Shown here piece by piece: positions 20,161 through 29,474 of a stretch of DNA of 64,000 nt. How positions within the stretch are numbered: position 1 is the stretch's first letter; the number at the start of each line of letters is the position of its first letter. Where the stretch lies: positions 5,258,501 to 5,322,500 of the forward strand of contig NZ_CP090349.1 in assembly GCF_021398735.1 (NCBI RefSeq), given 5' to 3'. Made by a program: the position numbers and the translations under genes. The DNA comes from Methylobacterium oryzae (GTDB taxonomy: Bacteria; Pseudomonadota; Alphaproteobacteria; Rhizobiales; Beijerinckiaceae). The notes beneath the pieces were generated by a model that saw only the letters and a list, made by a program, of their open reading frames with translations, was not told where the DNA came from and made no database searches.

Positions 20161-20200
20161 CGCGCCGGCCGGGAGAATCCGGCCGGCGCGCGTGTTTTTT
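20161..20200 (+). terminator. Strong hairpin followed by T-run (plus-strand terminator shape) in the bamA-lpxD gap
   Basis: A perfect 12-base-pair inverted repeat (20161-20172 with 20179-20190, loop GAGAAT) is followed on the plus strand by a run ending in six or more T (20195-20200). That is a textbook intrinsic terminator, but for plus-strand transcription, whereas both flanking genes run on the minus strand. On the minus strand the same hairpin has no U tract and sits just before the lpxD start codon. Confidence 0.75.
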
Positions 20201-20201
20201 A

Positions 20202-22772
20202 TCAGAAGCGCGAGCCGCCGGAGAAGCGGAAGGCCTGGACCTGATCCGCGCCGATATGGCCGAACTTGCCGAGGATCGGGACGAACACCTTCTGACCCTC
20301 GTCCTTGGACAGAGCGTAGGCGTAGTCGAACCGGATCGGGCCGAGCGGCGAGTTCCACAGGATGGACGCGCCGATCGAGGAGCGGATCGCCGCCGTGTCG
20401 CGGACGTTCACGCATTCCGGCTCCACGCCGATCGTGAAGGCGTTGAAGTTGCACTTCCCGGTCGTCGGCGAAATGCCGTTGATGAAGGCGTCGCCGTTCA
20501 CGTTGAAGTTCCGCTGGCCGTGATAGCCGAACAGCGTGCCGGCATCGGCGAAGAGCGCGCCTTTCAGGCCCAGATCCCGCGGAACGAGGGGCAGCGGGAA
20601 CTGCACTTCGAGGGTGCCGCCGACGTAGGTCGAGCCGCCGATGGCGTTCGAGCGGGCGTCGGCGATGCCGACGTCGCGCGGACCGATGCCGTTCGGCGCG
20701 AAGCCGCGGACCAGCGACGGGCCGAGGAAGAACTGGTCGGTCACCCGCAGCGGGTCGTTGTTGAGCGACGAGATGTGGCCGCCCTGGAAGCGGATGAAGC
20801 CGACCACGTCCTCGAAGATCTCCTTGTAGTACCGCGCGTCGGCGGTCACGCGGAAGAACTTGGAGTCGCCGCCCAGGCCCGCGACGTCGGGCTTCAGCTC
20901 GGCGTAGAGACCGTTGCGGGGCGCGCCGATCACGTCGAGGGTCGAGTAGGCGAGCGTCAGGCCGGCCAGCGAGGTCAGCGTGTTGCCCTGCGAGCCCTTG
21001 ATGGCGATCGAGGCCTCGCCGTCATACGCGCAGTTCGGGTAGATCGACTGGCCGCCGATGTTGCGGCCGGTGTTCGGGTCGATCGTGCCCGCCGCGTAGG
21101 TGGCGGTGTAGCCGGGGATCGGGATCGAGCAGTCGTTGTACGGCCGCTTGAGGGTGTTCGGCACCTTCAGCTCGGTGTTGTACAGCGAGTAGCGCAGCGT
21201 GATGCCGAACTCCTCGGTGATCGGCAGGCCGAGGCGCAGCTGACCGCCGTACACCGTGGTCTCGTAGCGCGAGTACCGGGTCAGGTCGGAGTACTTGTAG
21301 AAGGCATCGAAGCCCGCCGCGAGGCGGTAGCCGAGGAAGTACGGCTCGGTGAACGAGAAGTCGACGCCGCGCGAATACTGGCCGCCCGTACCGGCGAGCC
21401 GGACGTACTGGCCACGACCGAGGAAGTTCGACTCGGAGACCGAGACCTCGCCGATGATGCCGTCCTGGGTGGAGTAGCCGCCCGCCACCGAGAACGAGCC
21501 CGTGGGCTGATCCTCGACATCGATGTTGATGACCACCCGGTCCGGGGCCGAGCCCGGCTCGTTCGAGAAGCGGACCTTCTTGAAGAAGCCTAGGCCGTTC
21601 AGGCGCCGCTCGGCGCGGTCGGTCAGCACGCGGTTGTAGGCATCGCCCTCCGCGATATCGAGCTCGCGGCGGATGACGTAGTCGCGGGTGCGGGTGTTGC
21701 CGCGGATGTTGATGCGCTCGACGTAGACGTGCGGGCCGTCCTCGACCACGAAGCCCAGGGAGACTTGGTGGCTCGCCGGGTCGCGCTGGCCGGTCGGGCG
21801 GACCTGCGCGAACGGGTAGCCGGCGCGGTTGACCTGGCGGGTGACGTTGTTGAGCGTCTTCTCGACGTCGTCGGCGTTGTAGACGTCGCCCACGGAGGTG
21901 GCGATGTCGCTGTCGAGCTTCGCGGTGTCGAGGCCCGGCAGGCGGGAATCCACCTGGACGGCGCCGACCCGATACTGCTCGCCCTCGCTCACCGTGATGG
22001 TGATGACGTAGCCGGACTTGTCGCCCTCGACGTAGCGCGCGTCGGCGCTGACCACCTGGAAGTCGGCGTAGCCGTTCTTCAGGTAGTAGCGGCGGACTTG
22101 GTCGAGGTCGTTGGTGATGCGGTCGGGATCGTAGACGTCGGAGGTCTTGATGAACGACAGGAAGTTCATCTCCGAGGAGCTCATCAGCCCCTTCAGCGTC
22201 CGCTCCGAGTAGGCGTTGTTGCCGACGAAGTTGATCGAGAGGATACCGGTCTTGTCGCCCTCGTCGATCTGGTAGATCACGTCGACGCGGCCGTTGGGCA
22301 GGTCGACGGTCCGGTAGGTCACCTTGGCGGTGCCGCGGCCGAAGCGCTTGTAGACGTCGCGGATGCGCGCGAGGTCGGCGTTGATGATCGCCTCGCTGTA
22401 GGGCCCGCGCGACTTGGCCTCGACCACCCCTTCCAGGGTGGCCTTCTCGATCTTCTTGTTGCCCTCGAAGACCACGCGGTTGATCAGGTTGTTCTCGCGG
22501 ACGGTCACCACCGTGCGGCCACCCGACTGGGCGACCTTCACGTCGGAGAACATCCCGCTCGCGAGCAGGTTGCGGCGGGCCTCCTCGGCGGAGCCGGACG
22601 CCGTCCCGGTCACGTAGGACCGGATCGTGTCGGCATCGACGCGCTGGTTGCCCTGGACGACGATCTGCTGCGCCTGGGCAGCCCCGCTCAGGACGACACC
22701 CAGACCGGCAGTGACTAGGACGATGGTTTTCCGCACCGACTTACGTCGGGGCTTCCCCGTCAACGACATCAT
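20202..22772 (-). CDS. bamA: Outer membrane protein assembly factor BamA
   Basis: 856 residues with a signal peptide (basic [15 protein letters not shown], hydrophobic core, cut after AAQA). Five POTRA repeats follow (about 35-430), then a 16-strand barrel region ending in FSGGSRF with the C-terminal Phe expected of outer membrane proteins. The barrel contains an RGF motif ([10 protein letters not shown]), the lid-lock signature of the Omp85 family. It folds and inserts outer-membrane proteins. Upstream is a 422-base gap to rseP, so it may have its own promoter. Confidence 0.97.
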   Translation of the reverse strand: MMSLTGKPRRKSVRKTIVLVTAGLGVVLSGAAQAQQIVVQGNQRVDADTIRSYVTGTASGSAEEARRNLLASGMFSDVKVAQSGGRTVVTVRENNLINRVVFEGNKKIEKATLEGVVEAKSRGPYSEAIINADLARIRDVYKRFGRGTAKVTYRTVDLPNGRVDVIYQIDEGDKTGILSINFVGNNAYSERTLKGLMSSSEMNFLSFIKTSDVYDPDRITNDLDQVRRYYLKNGYADFQVVSADARYVEGDKSGYVITITVSEGEQYRVGAVQVDSRLPGLDTAKLDSDIATSVGDVYNADDVEKTLNNVTRQVNRAGYPFAQVRPTGQRDPASHQVSLGFVVEDGPHVYVERINIRGNTRTRDYVIRRELDIAEGDAYNRVLTDRAERRLNGLGFFKKVRFSNEPGSAPDRVVINIDVEDQPTGSFSVAGGYSTQDGIIGEVSVSESNFLGRGQYVRLAGTGGQYSRGVDFSFTEPYFLGYRLAAGFDAFYKYSDLTRYSRYETTVYGGQLRLGLPITEEFGITLRYSLYNTELKVPNTLKRPYNDCSIPIPGYTATYAAGTIDPNTGRNIGGQSIYPNCAYDGEASIAIKGSQGNTLTSLAGLTLAYSTLDVIGAPRNGLYAELKPDVAGLGGDSKFFRVTADARYYKEIFEDVVGFIRFQGGHISSLNNDPLRVTDQFFLGPSLVRGFAPNGIGPRDVGIADARSNAIGGSTYVGGTLEVQFPLPLVPRDLGLKGALFADAGTLFGYHGQRNFNVNGDAFINGISPTTGKCNFNAFTIGVEPECVNVRDTAAIRSSIGASILWNSPLGPIRFDYAYALSKDEGQKVFVPILGKFGHIGADQVQAFRFSGGSRF

Positions 22773-23194
22773 GCAATCGCCCGTTTCTGTTCTGGTCGCG
22801 GGGGTTAGCCCGTCACGGGCGACCGTTGATCGGCCGTCCCGTCACCTGGTCCAAGCGTGGCTTCGGTCCAAGCGTAGCTCTTAGCGGGATTCCCCTGCCA
22901 AGCAAACGCGCGGGAGGCCATCGTCAGGGGATTTTGGGGGGTCGTGGCCTTCGCGCCACTTAACGGTGCGGTCAGCTTACGGGCAAACCGCGGATCATGG
23001 TGAACGCGCCGTAAACGCCTGAGCGACCGGCCCTTTTTCGCGCCGCTCACGGTCGCGTGAACGTCCCGTTAACCCCGTTTCGACGCTTCGGCGGGGCGTC
23101 ATCCGGGCGGTGTCCGGGCGAGATCGCGGCGGGATTGGGGCAGTGTTTCCGGTGGAGATCCGGCGGCGATCCTCGGATCCCCGCCGGCCCCGGA
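22773..23194. other. Long gap between rseP and bamA with a 15-base direct repeat
   Basis: No gene is supportable in these 422 bases; a short minus-strand reading frame here lacks a good start and any family resemblance. The notable structure is a tandem pair of GGTCCAAGCGTGGCT (22848-22862) and GGTCCAAGCGTAGCT (22865-22879), spaced 17 bases apart and about 80-105 bases upstream of the bamA start. The pair may be a binding site for a regulator of bamA. The stretch is somewhat less GC-rich than the genes around it. Confidence 0.5.
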
Positions 23195-24349
23195 TCAGGT
23201 GTTCCGCCAGGAGGCGCCGAGGTTGAGGATGTCGTTCCAGGCGGCGAACAGCATCAGCATCAGCACGAGGGCGAGGCCGATGCGGAAGCCGATCTCCTGG
23301 GCCCGCTCGCTCAGCGGGCGGCCGCGCACCACCTCGAAGGCGTAGAACAGCAGGTGGCCGCCATCGAGCAGTGGCACCGGGAACAGGTTGAGCAAGCCGA
23401 TCGAGACGGAGAGCAGGGCGATCAGCCCGACCAGGCCGCCGACGCCGCCGGTCTTGGCGACCTCGCCGGAGACGCGGGCGATGCCGATCGGACCCGAGAG
23501 CTGGTCGGCGGATTCCCGCCCGGTCACGAGCTTGCCGAGATACGAGAAGGTGCGCTCGACGACGAAGTAGGTCTCCTTCACGCCGAGATTGAGCGAGTCG
23601 AGCGCCCCGTACTGCACCAGTCGCGCCTCGGAGCCCGCGGGCGAGCGGATGCCGAGCCGGCCGATCCGGTGGCGGCCGAACGGCGTCTTCTCCTCGAAGG
23701 TGGCCGGCGTCGCCTGGATGGTGATGGGCTGGTCGTTGCGCTCCACCGTGAAGGTCAGCGGCGTCCCGGCGCTGCCGGTCACCGTGCGGTACATGGCGTT
23801 GAAGTCGCCGATCTTCTCGCCGTCGATCGCGGTGATCACGTCGCCGGGCTGGAAGCCGGCCTGGGCGGCGACGCTGTTCGGCTCCACCGACGAGACCCGG
23901 GCGGGCAGCTCGTAGCGGCCGCCGAGCCAGATGGCGCCCGCGAAGAGCAGGATCGCCAGGATGAAGTTGGCCACCGGGCCCGCGGCGACGATCGCGGCGC
24001 GCTTGGACACGGGCTGGGTCGGGAAGCTGATCGCCCGCTCGTGCGGGCTCATCCGGGCGACCGCTTCGGGATCGGGCATGCTGGCGCCGTTCACGTCGCC
24101 GTGGAACTTCACGTAGCCGCCGAGCGGGATCGCGCAGACCTTCCAGCGGGTGCCGCGCCGGTCGTTGAACCCGAACAGCTCGGGACCGAAGCCGAGCGAG
24201 AAGGCGTGCACGCCGACCCCGCACCAGCGCCCGACCAGGAAGTGGCCCATCTCGTGTACGAACACCACGACGGTGAGCACGAACAGGAACGGGATCACGG
24301 CGCCGAAGAAACCGCCGGCGGTTCCGCCCATCGCGTTGAGGAAGTCCAT
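23195..24349 (-). CDS. rseP: Site-2 intramembrane metalloprotease RseP
   Basis: 384 residues from MDFLNAMG; a longer frame upstream is Arg-rich and unlikely. The zinc site HEMGH lies in the first membrane segment (VVVFVHEMGHFLVG) and the third ligand motif is in LFPVPLLDGGHLLF. A single PDZ domain (about 125-215) sits between. It cleaves anti-sigma factors and leftover signal peptides in the inner membrane. In relatives it directly follows dxr; here an efflux unit separates them. Confidence 0.96.
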   Translation of the reverse strand: MDFLNAMGGTAGGFFGAVIPFLFVLTVVVFVHEMGHFLVGRWCGVGVHAFSLGFGPELFGFNDRRGTRWKVCAIPLGGYVKFHGDVNGASMPDPEAVARMSPHERAISFPTQPVSKRAAIVAAGPVANFILAILLFAGAIWLGGRYELPARVSSVEPNSVAAQAGFQPGDVITAIDGEKIGDFNAMYRTVTGSAGTPLTFTVERNDQPITIQATPATFEEKTPFGRHRIGRLGIRSPAGSEARLVQYGALDSLNLGVKETYFVVERTFSYLGKLVTGRESADQLSGPIGIARVSGEVAKTGGVGGLVGLIALLSVSIGLLNLFPVPLLDGGHLLFYAFEVVRGRPLSERAQEIGFRIGLALVLMLMLFAAWNDILNLGASWRNT

Positions 24350-24529
24350 AAGCCGTATCCTGGCCGTCTCGGCGCCGGCTTCTCGGGCCGGCCATCCGCC
24401 CTGTCTAGCAGATCGGCGGTGCCGACCGCCAACGCAATCCTGCGGCCCGGCCGCGGAAGGTCGCACGCGCCGTCCGATTCCGCACCGGCCGATCGCGCGG
24501 GGTCGGTCCCGCCCGTCGGGGACCGCCCG

Positions 24530-26116
24530 TCAGTGGCCGCCGCCCCCGCCCGCGCCGGCATTCGGCCGCCGGATCATGGGGACCGCGCAGGCCATCGCGA
24601 GGAACAGGACGGTGAGGGACAGGAACACGTCCTCGAAGGCCATGACGAGCCCCTGGATCCGCACCGTGTTGGTCATCGCCTTCAGCGCCATGTCGGAGGC
24701 GGCGCTGCCGTAGGCGTCGAAGCCGCGCTGCATCGCGTCGAGCCGCTCCAGCGCGGCCGTGTTCGCCCAGGTGAAGCGCTCGTGCAGCCGGGCGAGGTGC
24801 AGGTCCCAGCGGTCGTTGAGGATCGTGTTGATCAGCGCGAGCCCGACCGCGCCGCCGAGGTTGCGGGTCAGGTTGAACAGCCCCGACGCGTTCTTCATCC
24901 GCGCCGGCGGCAGCGTGCCCAGCGCGATGTTGTTGATCGGGATCATGCACAGCATCAGCGAGCAGCCGCGCAGGATCTGCGGCACGAGCAGCTCGTAGAA
25001 GTCCCAGTCCTTGGTGAGCCCGGTGACGATCCACGTGCCGCAGGCGAAGCCGACGAAGCCGATCCCCATCATGATCCGGGGATCGACCTTGCCCGAGAGC
25101 CGGCCGGCGATCGGCGCGGTGGCGAACATGCACAGGCCGGAGACGAACATCGTCTCGCCGATCATCAGCGCCGAGTAGCCGCGCACCCGGGCGAGGTAGA
25201 CCGGGTAGATGTAGGTCAGCCCGTAGAGGCCGATGCCCAGCACGAAGCTCGCCACGCAGCCGCTGGCGAAGTTCCGGTCCGAGAAGGCCCTGAGATCGAC
25301 GATCGGCTGCTTCGCCGTGAACACCCGCCAGAAGAACAGCAGCGCCGACGTCCCGCAGACGACCGCGCAGGCGAAGACCGCCTCGTCCTGCAGCCAGTCG
25401 TGGTTGGGCCCCTCCTCCAGCACGTATTCGAGGCAGCCGAGGAAGCCGGCCATGAAGGCGAGTCCGGCCCAGTCGAACGACCGGATCAGGCCGTAATTGG
25501 GCTCGTCGAAATCGACTAGGATCCAGGTCGAGACCGTCACGAAGATGCCCGGCACGACGTTGATCAGGAACAGCCAGTGCCAGGACATCAAGTCGGTCAG
25601 GTAGCCGCCCACCGTCGGCCCGATCGTCGGCGCCAGCGTCGCCACGAGGCCGATCATCGGCGAGACGATGGTCCGCTTCGAGGGCGGGAAGATCGTGAAG
25701 GCCGCGGCGAAGACGGTCGGGATCATGCCGCCGCCGATGAAGCCCTGGAGCGCCCGCCAGACGATCATCTCGCCGATCGACGAGGAGGTGGCGCACATCA
25801 GGCTCATCAGGGTGAAGCCGCCCGCCGAGATGGCGAACATCCAGCGCGTCGAGAGCACCCGCGACAGGGTGCCGGAGAGCGGGATCGAGATGACCTCGGC
25901 GATCAGGTAGCTGGTCTGGACCCAGGGGATCTCGTCGCCGGAGGCCGAGAGGCCGGCCTGGATCTCGTTCAGGGAGGCCGAGACGATCTGGATGTCCAGG
26001 ATCGCCATGAACATGCCGAAGACCATGCAGACGAACGCCACCATGCGGCGGCGGTCGAGGGGCGGCTCGGCGGCGCGGATCGGCGCGCCGGGCGCGAGGG
26101 CGGCACTGGCGGCCAT
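24530..26116 (-). CDS. emrB: EmrB-type drug efflux transporter (MFS, DHA2 family, 14 helices)
   Basis: 528 residues. DHA2 hallmarks: MAILDIQIVSASLNEIQ in helix 1, WVQTSYLIAEVISIPLSG, RALQGFIGGGMIPT and the conserved GPTVGGYL (motif C) in helix 5. Fourteen hydrophobic segments can be counted; the tail is Gly-rich. It should export drugs or other hydrophobic compounds through the EmrA adaptor and an outer-membrane channel encoded elsewhere. The start ATG lies 8 bases after the emrA stop. Confidence 0.93.
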   Translation of the reverse strand: MAASAALAPGAPIRAAEPPLDRRRMVAFVCMVFGMFMAILDIQIVSASLNEIQAGLSASGDEIPWVQTSYLIAEVISIPLSGTLSRVLSTRWMFAISAGGFTLMSLMCATSSSIGEMIVWRALQGFIGGGMIPTVFAAAFTIFPPSKRTIVSPMIGLVATLAPTIGPTVGGYLTDLMSWHWLFLINVVPGIFVTVSTWILVDFDEPNYGLIRSFDWAGLAFMAGFLGCLEYVLEEGPNHDWLQDEAVFACAVVCGTSALLFFWRVFTAKQPIVDLRAFSDRNFASGCVASFVLGIGLYGLTYIYPVYLARVRGYSALMIGETMFVSGLCMFATAPIAGRLSGKVDPRIMMGIGFVGFACGTWIVTGLTKDWDFYELLVPQILRGCSLMLCMIPINNIALGTLPPARMKNASGLFNLTRNLGGAVGLALINTILNDRWDLHLARLHERFTWANTAALERLDAMQRGFDAYGSAASDMALKAMTNTVRIQGLVMAFEDVFLSLTVLFLAMACAVPMIRRPNAGAGGGGGH

Positions 26117-26124
26117 CGCCGGTC

Positions 26125-27387
26125 TCAGCGGCTGGCGGTGCTGACCGGCCGCGGCGCGGAGGCGCGGTCGAGGACGGAGCGGTCCGCGCCGGTGCGGGTA
26201 TCGACCCGGACCACCGCCGACAGGCCCGGCCGCAGCAGGCCCTCGCGGGCGACCTCCTCGGGCACGCGCACCCGCACGGGCAGGCGCTGGACGATCTTGG
26301 TGAAGTTGCCGGTGGCGTTGTCGGGCGGCAGCAGGCTGAACACCGAGCCGGAGGCCGGCGAGAACGATTCCACCACGGCGTGGATCTCGCGGTCCGGATA
26401 GGCGTCGACCGTCACGGTCACCGGCTGGCCGGGACGCATGCGCTCGACCTGGGTCTCCTTGAAGTTCGCGTCGATCCGGACGCTCTGGAGCGGGACCAGG
26501 GCGGCGATCCGCGTGCCGGGCCCGACATAGGCGCCGGCCTCGACGGCCTTGTTGCCGACCACCCCGTCGAAGGGCGCGCGGATCGCCGTGAAGTCGAGGT
26601 CGCGCCGGGCCCGGTCGACGGCGGTGCGGAGCTCCGCCGCGAGGCTCTCCGCCTCGCGCTTCTGCGCCTGGAGCACGTCCACGTTGGCGCGGGCCGCGAG
26701 GAGGCCGGCCTCCATGGCCTTCACGGAGGCCTCGGTGCGGTCGCGGTCGGCGCGGGTCTGGTCGATGCGCGACTTGGCGACGTAATCCGCCTGCATCTGC
26801 GTCGACCGGGCGAAGTCGGCCTGGGCGCGGACGGCGTCGGCGCGGGTCGCGTCGAGCTGCGCGGCGGCCTGGGCGACCTGGGCCTGCGCCGCCTCGGCCT
26901 GCCGGCCGATCCGCGCGATCGTGCTCTCCTGGGTGGCGAGCTTGTCCTGCGCCGCCTGCAGCGCGAGGCGGTAGTCGCCGTCGTCGAGCTTGGCGATGAC
27001 GTCGCCCTTCTTCACCGCGAGGCCGTTCACGACCGGGACCGACTGGAGATAGCCCGGGATCTTGGCCGCCAGGACCGAGATGTCGGCCTGGACGTAGGCG
27101 TCGTCGGTCGAGACGAAGAACCGCCCGACGGTCCACCACTGCCATCCCTGATACGCGCCGCCGCCCAGGGAGGCCGTCAGCAGTCCGAGCAGGACGAGCC
27201 GCTTCACGGAGCGCTTGCGGGCGGGCGGCGCCTCGACCGGCACGGGTGTCGGCAGGGACGCCGCGGCGGGGGCCGGCGCGGCCGGCGCCGTGCGCTCGGC
27301 GCGCGCCTCGTCCCCGGCCTCGATTCGGGCCTCAATAGCGGCATCGAGACCGGAATTCGGCCGATCGGCGTCCTCGCGGAGGGACAT
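26125..27387 (-). CDS. emrA: EmrA-type membrane fusion protein
   Basis: 420 residues. A cytoplasmic Pro/Ala-rich head of about 55 residues precedes one membrane segment (about 63-80). Then come a biotinyl-lipoyl half (RFFVSTDDAYVQADISVLAAK), a long coiled-coil hairpin rich in Ala and Gln (about 140-265), the second lipoyl half and a beta-barrel ending near residue 390. It bridges EmrB to an outer-membrane channel. The TetR-type operator lies 20 bases upstream of its start. Confidence 0.93.
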   Translation of the reverse strand: MSLREDADRPNSGLDAAIEARIEAGDEARAERTAPAAPAPAAASLPTPVPVEAPPARKRSVKRLVLLGLLTASLGGGAYQGWQWWTVGRFFVSTDDAYVQADISVLAAKIPGYLQSVPVVNGLAVKKGDVIAKLDDGDYRLALQAAQDKLATQESTIARIGRQAEAAQAQVAQAAAQLDATRADAVRAQADFARSTQMQADYVAKSRIDQTRADRDRTEASVKAMEAGLLAARANVDVLQAQKREAESLAAELRTAVDRARRDLDFTAIRAPFDGVVGNKAVEAGAYVGPGTRIAALVPLQSVRIDANFKETQVERMRPGQPVTVTVDAYPDREIHAVVESFSPASGSVFSLLPPDNATGNFTKIVQRLPVRVRVPEEVAREGLLRPGLSAVVRVDTRTGADRSVLDRASAPRPVSTASR

Positions 27388-27406
27388 ATCAGCGCCTCGA
27401 CATCAA

Positions 27407-27425
27407 TGACCGAACCGTTCGGTCA
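27407..27425. promoter_or_regulatory. TetR-type operator 1, emrA side
   Basis: A 19-base palindrome, TGACCGAACCGTTCGGTCA, with 9-base arms that match perfectly around one central base. It lies 19 bases upstream of the emrA start. The same sequence, in the opposite orientation at its centre, occurs 48 bases away next to the regulator gene. This is the expected arrangement for a divergently transcribed TetR-type repressor and its target. Confidence 0.85.
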
Positions 27426-27472
27426 ATAACGAGGCACGGCTTGACGCGCCCCCGAAGAAGCCGCAGGTTATT

Positions 27473-27493
27473 TTGACCGAACGGTTCGGTCAA
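27473..27493. promoter_or_regulatory. TetR-type operator 2, regulator side
   Basis: A 21-base palindrome, TTGACCGAACGGTTCGGTCAA, the second copy of the operator. It lies 31 bases upstream of the regulator start, so the repressor probably controls its own gene as well as emrAB. The 48-base spacing between copies is about 4.5 helical turns. Confidence 0.85.
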
Positions 27494-27524
27494 GCGTGAC
27501 GGTGTCACGGTGCGGAGCGGGATC

Positions 27525-28163
27525 ATGGCTCAGGGTGCGGCGTTGGAGCGGGGTCAGGCCCAGCACGAGGGCGACAAGCGGCAGCAGATCCTCGAGGGCG
27601 CGCGGACGGTGTTCCTGGCGGCGGGGTTCGACGGCGCCAGCATGGGCGAAATCGCACGGGCGGCCGGGGTCTCGAAGGGCACGCTCTACGTCTACTTCGA
27701 GAACAAGGAAGACCTGTTCGAGGCGCTGACCATCCAGGAGAAGGCCAGCCTCGCCGAGGCCCTGTTCACCCTGGACGCGGACGATCCCGACGTGCCGGGC
27801 GTCCTGACCCGGCTCGGAAGCAGCTTCCTGACCGAGATGTGCCGGCCGGCGCACGTCTCGCTGGTCCGCATGGTCATCGGCGCGAGCGAGAAGTTTCCGC
27901 GCTTCGGGCAAGTCTACTACCAGGCCGGTCCGGCCTGCGGCGTCGAGCGCCTCTCGCGCTACCTCGACGCGCAGGTCCAGGCGGGACGCCTGACGATCGC
28001 CGACACCGAGCTCGCGGCCCGGCACTTCCTGCATCTCTGCCAGGCGGGTCTGCTGACCCGCCTGCTGTTCGCGGCGGGCGGCATCGCCGGCGAGGCCGAG
28101 ATGCGCCATCAGGTCGACGAGGCGGTGCGGGTGTTCCTGGCCGGGTACGGCCCCGCGCGCTGA
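27525..28163 (+). CDS. TetR/AcrR family transcriptional repressor of the efflux genes
   Basis: 212 residues from MAQGAALE; a GTG 15 bases upstream is an alternative. The N-terminal helix-turn-helix is typical (ILEGARTVFLAAGFDGASMGEIA then AGVSKGTLYVYFENKEDLF, split here for length), and the C-terminal helical ligand domain resembles AcrR-type regulators. It is divergent from emrAB and shares two operator palindromes with it, so it very likely represses emrAB until a drug-like ligand binds. Confidence 0.9.
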   Translation: MAQGAALERGQAQHEGDKRQQILEGARTVFLAAGFDGASMGEIARAAGVSKGTLYVYFENKEDLFEALTIQEKASLAEALFTLDADDPDVPGVLTRLGSSFLTEMCRPAHVSLVRMVIGASEKFPRFGQVYYQAGPACGVERLSRYLDAQVQAGRLTIADTELAARHFLHLCQAGLLTRLLFAAGGIAGEAEMRHQVDEAVRVFLAGYGPAR

Positions 28164-28182
28164 GGCGCGGCTCAGGCGGGAA

Positions 28183-28275
28183 ACGTCTCTGCGAGCGCAG
28201 CGAAGCAACCCAGCGGCGCCACGCTCGCAGAATGTTGCGCCGCCCTGGGTTGCTTCGCTACGCTCGCAATGACGG
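28183..28275. repeat. Dispersed palindromic repeat, copy 3
   Basis: 93 bases. The arms GCGAGCGCAGCGAAGCAACC and GGTTGCTTCGCTACGCTCGC pair almost perfectly; an inner pair surrounds AGAATG. The right end is AATGACGG as in the other copies. It fills the gap between the convergent TetR gene and dxr, ending about one base before the dxr stop codon. It therefore marks one edge of the efflux unit that interrupts the dxr-rseP order. Confidence 0.87.
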
Positions 28276-28276
28276 C

Positions 28277-29455
28277 TCAGCCGGCGGCGCGCAGCTCCGG
28301 CAGGGCCTCGGCGCTCCAGATCCGCACGTGGGCGTCGATGGCGAGCGCCTCGTCGACGTCGGCGGGTGCGGCCCGGTACTGGCCGGCGAAGTGGGTGCAG
28401 GCGCGCTCGACCAGATCGCTGATCCCGTAGAAGCCGATCCGGCCGGCGATGAAGGCCGCCACCGCGATCTCGTTGGCGGCGTTCATCACGGTGGGCGCCG
28501 CGCCTCCGGCGGCCAGGGCCGCGCGGGCGATCCGCAGGCACGGGAAACGCGCCTCGTCCGCGGCCTCGAAGGTCAGCGAGCCGAGCTTCACGAGGTCGAG
28601 GGGCCGGCCGCGCTCGATCGTCAGCCGGTCGCCGAGGCCGAGGCAGTGCGAGATCGGCACGCGCATGTCGGGCAGCGCCAGCTCGGCGGTCACCGCCCCG
28701 TCGAGCCAGTAGACCAGGCCGTGGATCACCGATTGCGGGTGCACGACCACGTCGAGGCGCTCGGGCTCGATGCCGAACAGGTGGTGCGCCTCGATCAGCT
28801 CGAGCCCCTTGTTCATCAGGCTGGCCGAATCGATGTTGATCTTCATGCCCATCGACCAGGTCGGATGGGCGGCGGCCTCGGCCGCGGAGGCGGCGGCGAT
28901 CCGCTCGCGGGTCCAAGTCCGGAACGGGCCGCCCGAGGCCGTGATCATCATGGTGCGGACGTCGGCGAGCGGCCGGCCGGCCAGCGCCTGGCTCAGCGCG
29001 TCGTGCTCGGAATCCATCGGCAGGATCGTGGCGCCGTAGCGGGCGGCGTCGCGCATGAAGGCGTCGCCGGCGCAGACCAGGCTCTCCTTGTTGGCGAGCG
29101 CGACCTTGCGGCCGAGCCGGAGGGCGGCGTGGGTCGATTTCAGCCCGGCCGCCCCGCTCACGGCGGCGACGACGATGTCGGCGTCGCGGGCGGCGGCCTC
29201 CATGACGGCCGCCTCCCCCGCCCCGCTCGGGATGCCGGAGCCCGACAGGGCCTCGGCGAGCGCCGGGCCGGCGGCCTCGTCGGCGAGCGCCGCGAAGGAG
29301 GCGTTGAGCTCGCGGGCGACCTTGGCCAGGGCGACGGGATCCTTGCCGCCGACCAGGGCGCCGACGCGGAACCGGTCGGCGTGCTGCGCCAGGAGGTCGG
29401 CGGTGGAGCGGCCGATCGAGCCGGTGGCGCCGAAGACGGTGACGACCTGGGTCAC
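28277..29455 (-). CDS. dxr: 1-deoxy-D-xylulose 5-phosphate reductoisomerase
   Basis: 392 residues, GTG start. It carries the NADPH-binding GATGSIG at residues 9-15, ALANKESLVCAG, the metal and substrate site ILPMDSEHDALSQ and ITASGGPFR, and NSASLMNK-like KINIDSASLMNKGLE. It makes 2-C-methyl-D-erythritol 4-phosphate, the committed MEP isoprenoid step. It lies 19 bases after cdsA. Dxs, which supplies its substrate, is encoded at about 40.8-42.7 kb. Confidence 0.97.
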   Translation of the reverse strand: MTQVVTVFGATGSIGRSTADLLAQHADRFRVGALVGGKDPVALAKVARELNASFAALADEAAGPALAEALSGSGIPSGAGEAAVMEAAARDADIVVAAVSGAAGLKSTHAALRLGRKVALANKESLVCAGDAFMRDAARYGATILPMDSEHDALSQALAGRPLADVRTMMITASGGPFRTWTRERIAAASAAEAAAHPTWSMGMKINIDSASLMNKGLELIEAHHLFGIEPERLDVVVHPQSVIHGLVYWLDGAVTAELALPDMRVPISHCLGLGDRLTIERGRPLDLVKLGSLTFEAADEARFPCLRIARAALAAGGAAPTVMNAANEIAVAAFIAGRIGFYGISDLVERACTHFAGQYRAAPADVDEALAIDAHVRIWSAEALPELRAAG

Positions 29456-29474
29456 GGGTTCAACTCCCTCATCG

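Noticed and set aside
22805..23050. 81-codon minus-strand frame before bamA
   Set aside because: Arg-rich N-terminus, no ribosome site, no family pattern, and it covers a probable promoter region.
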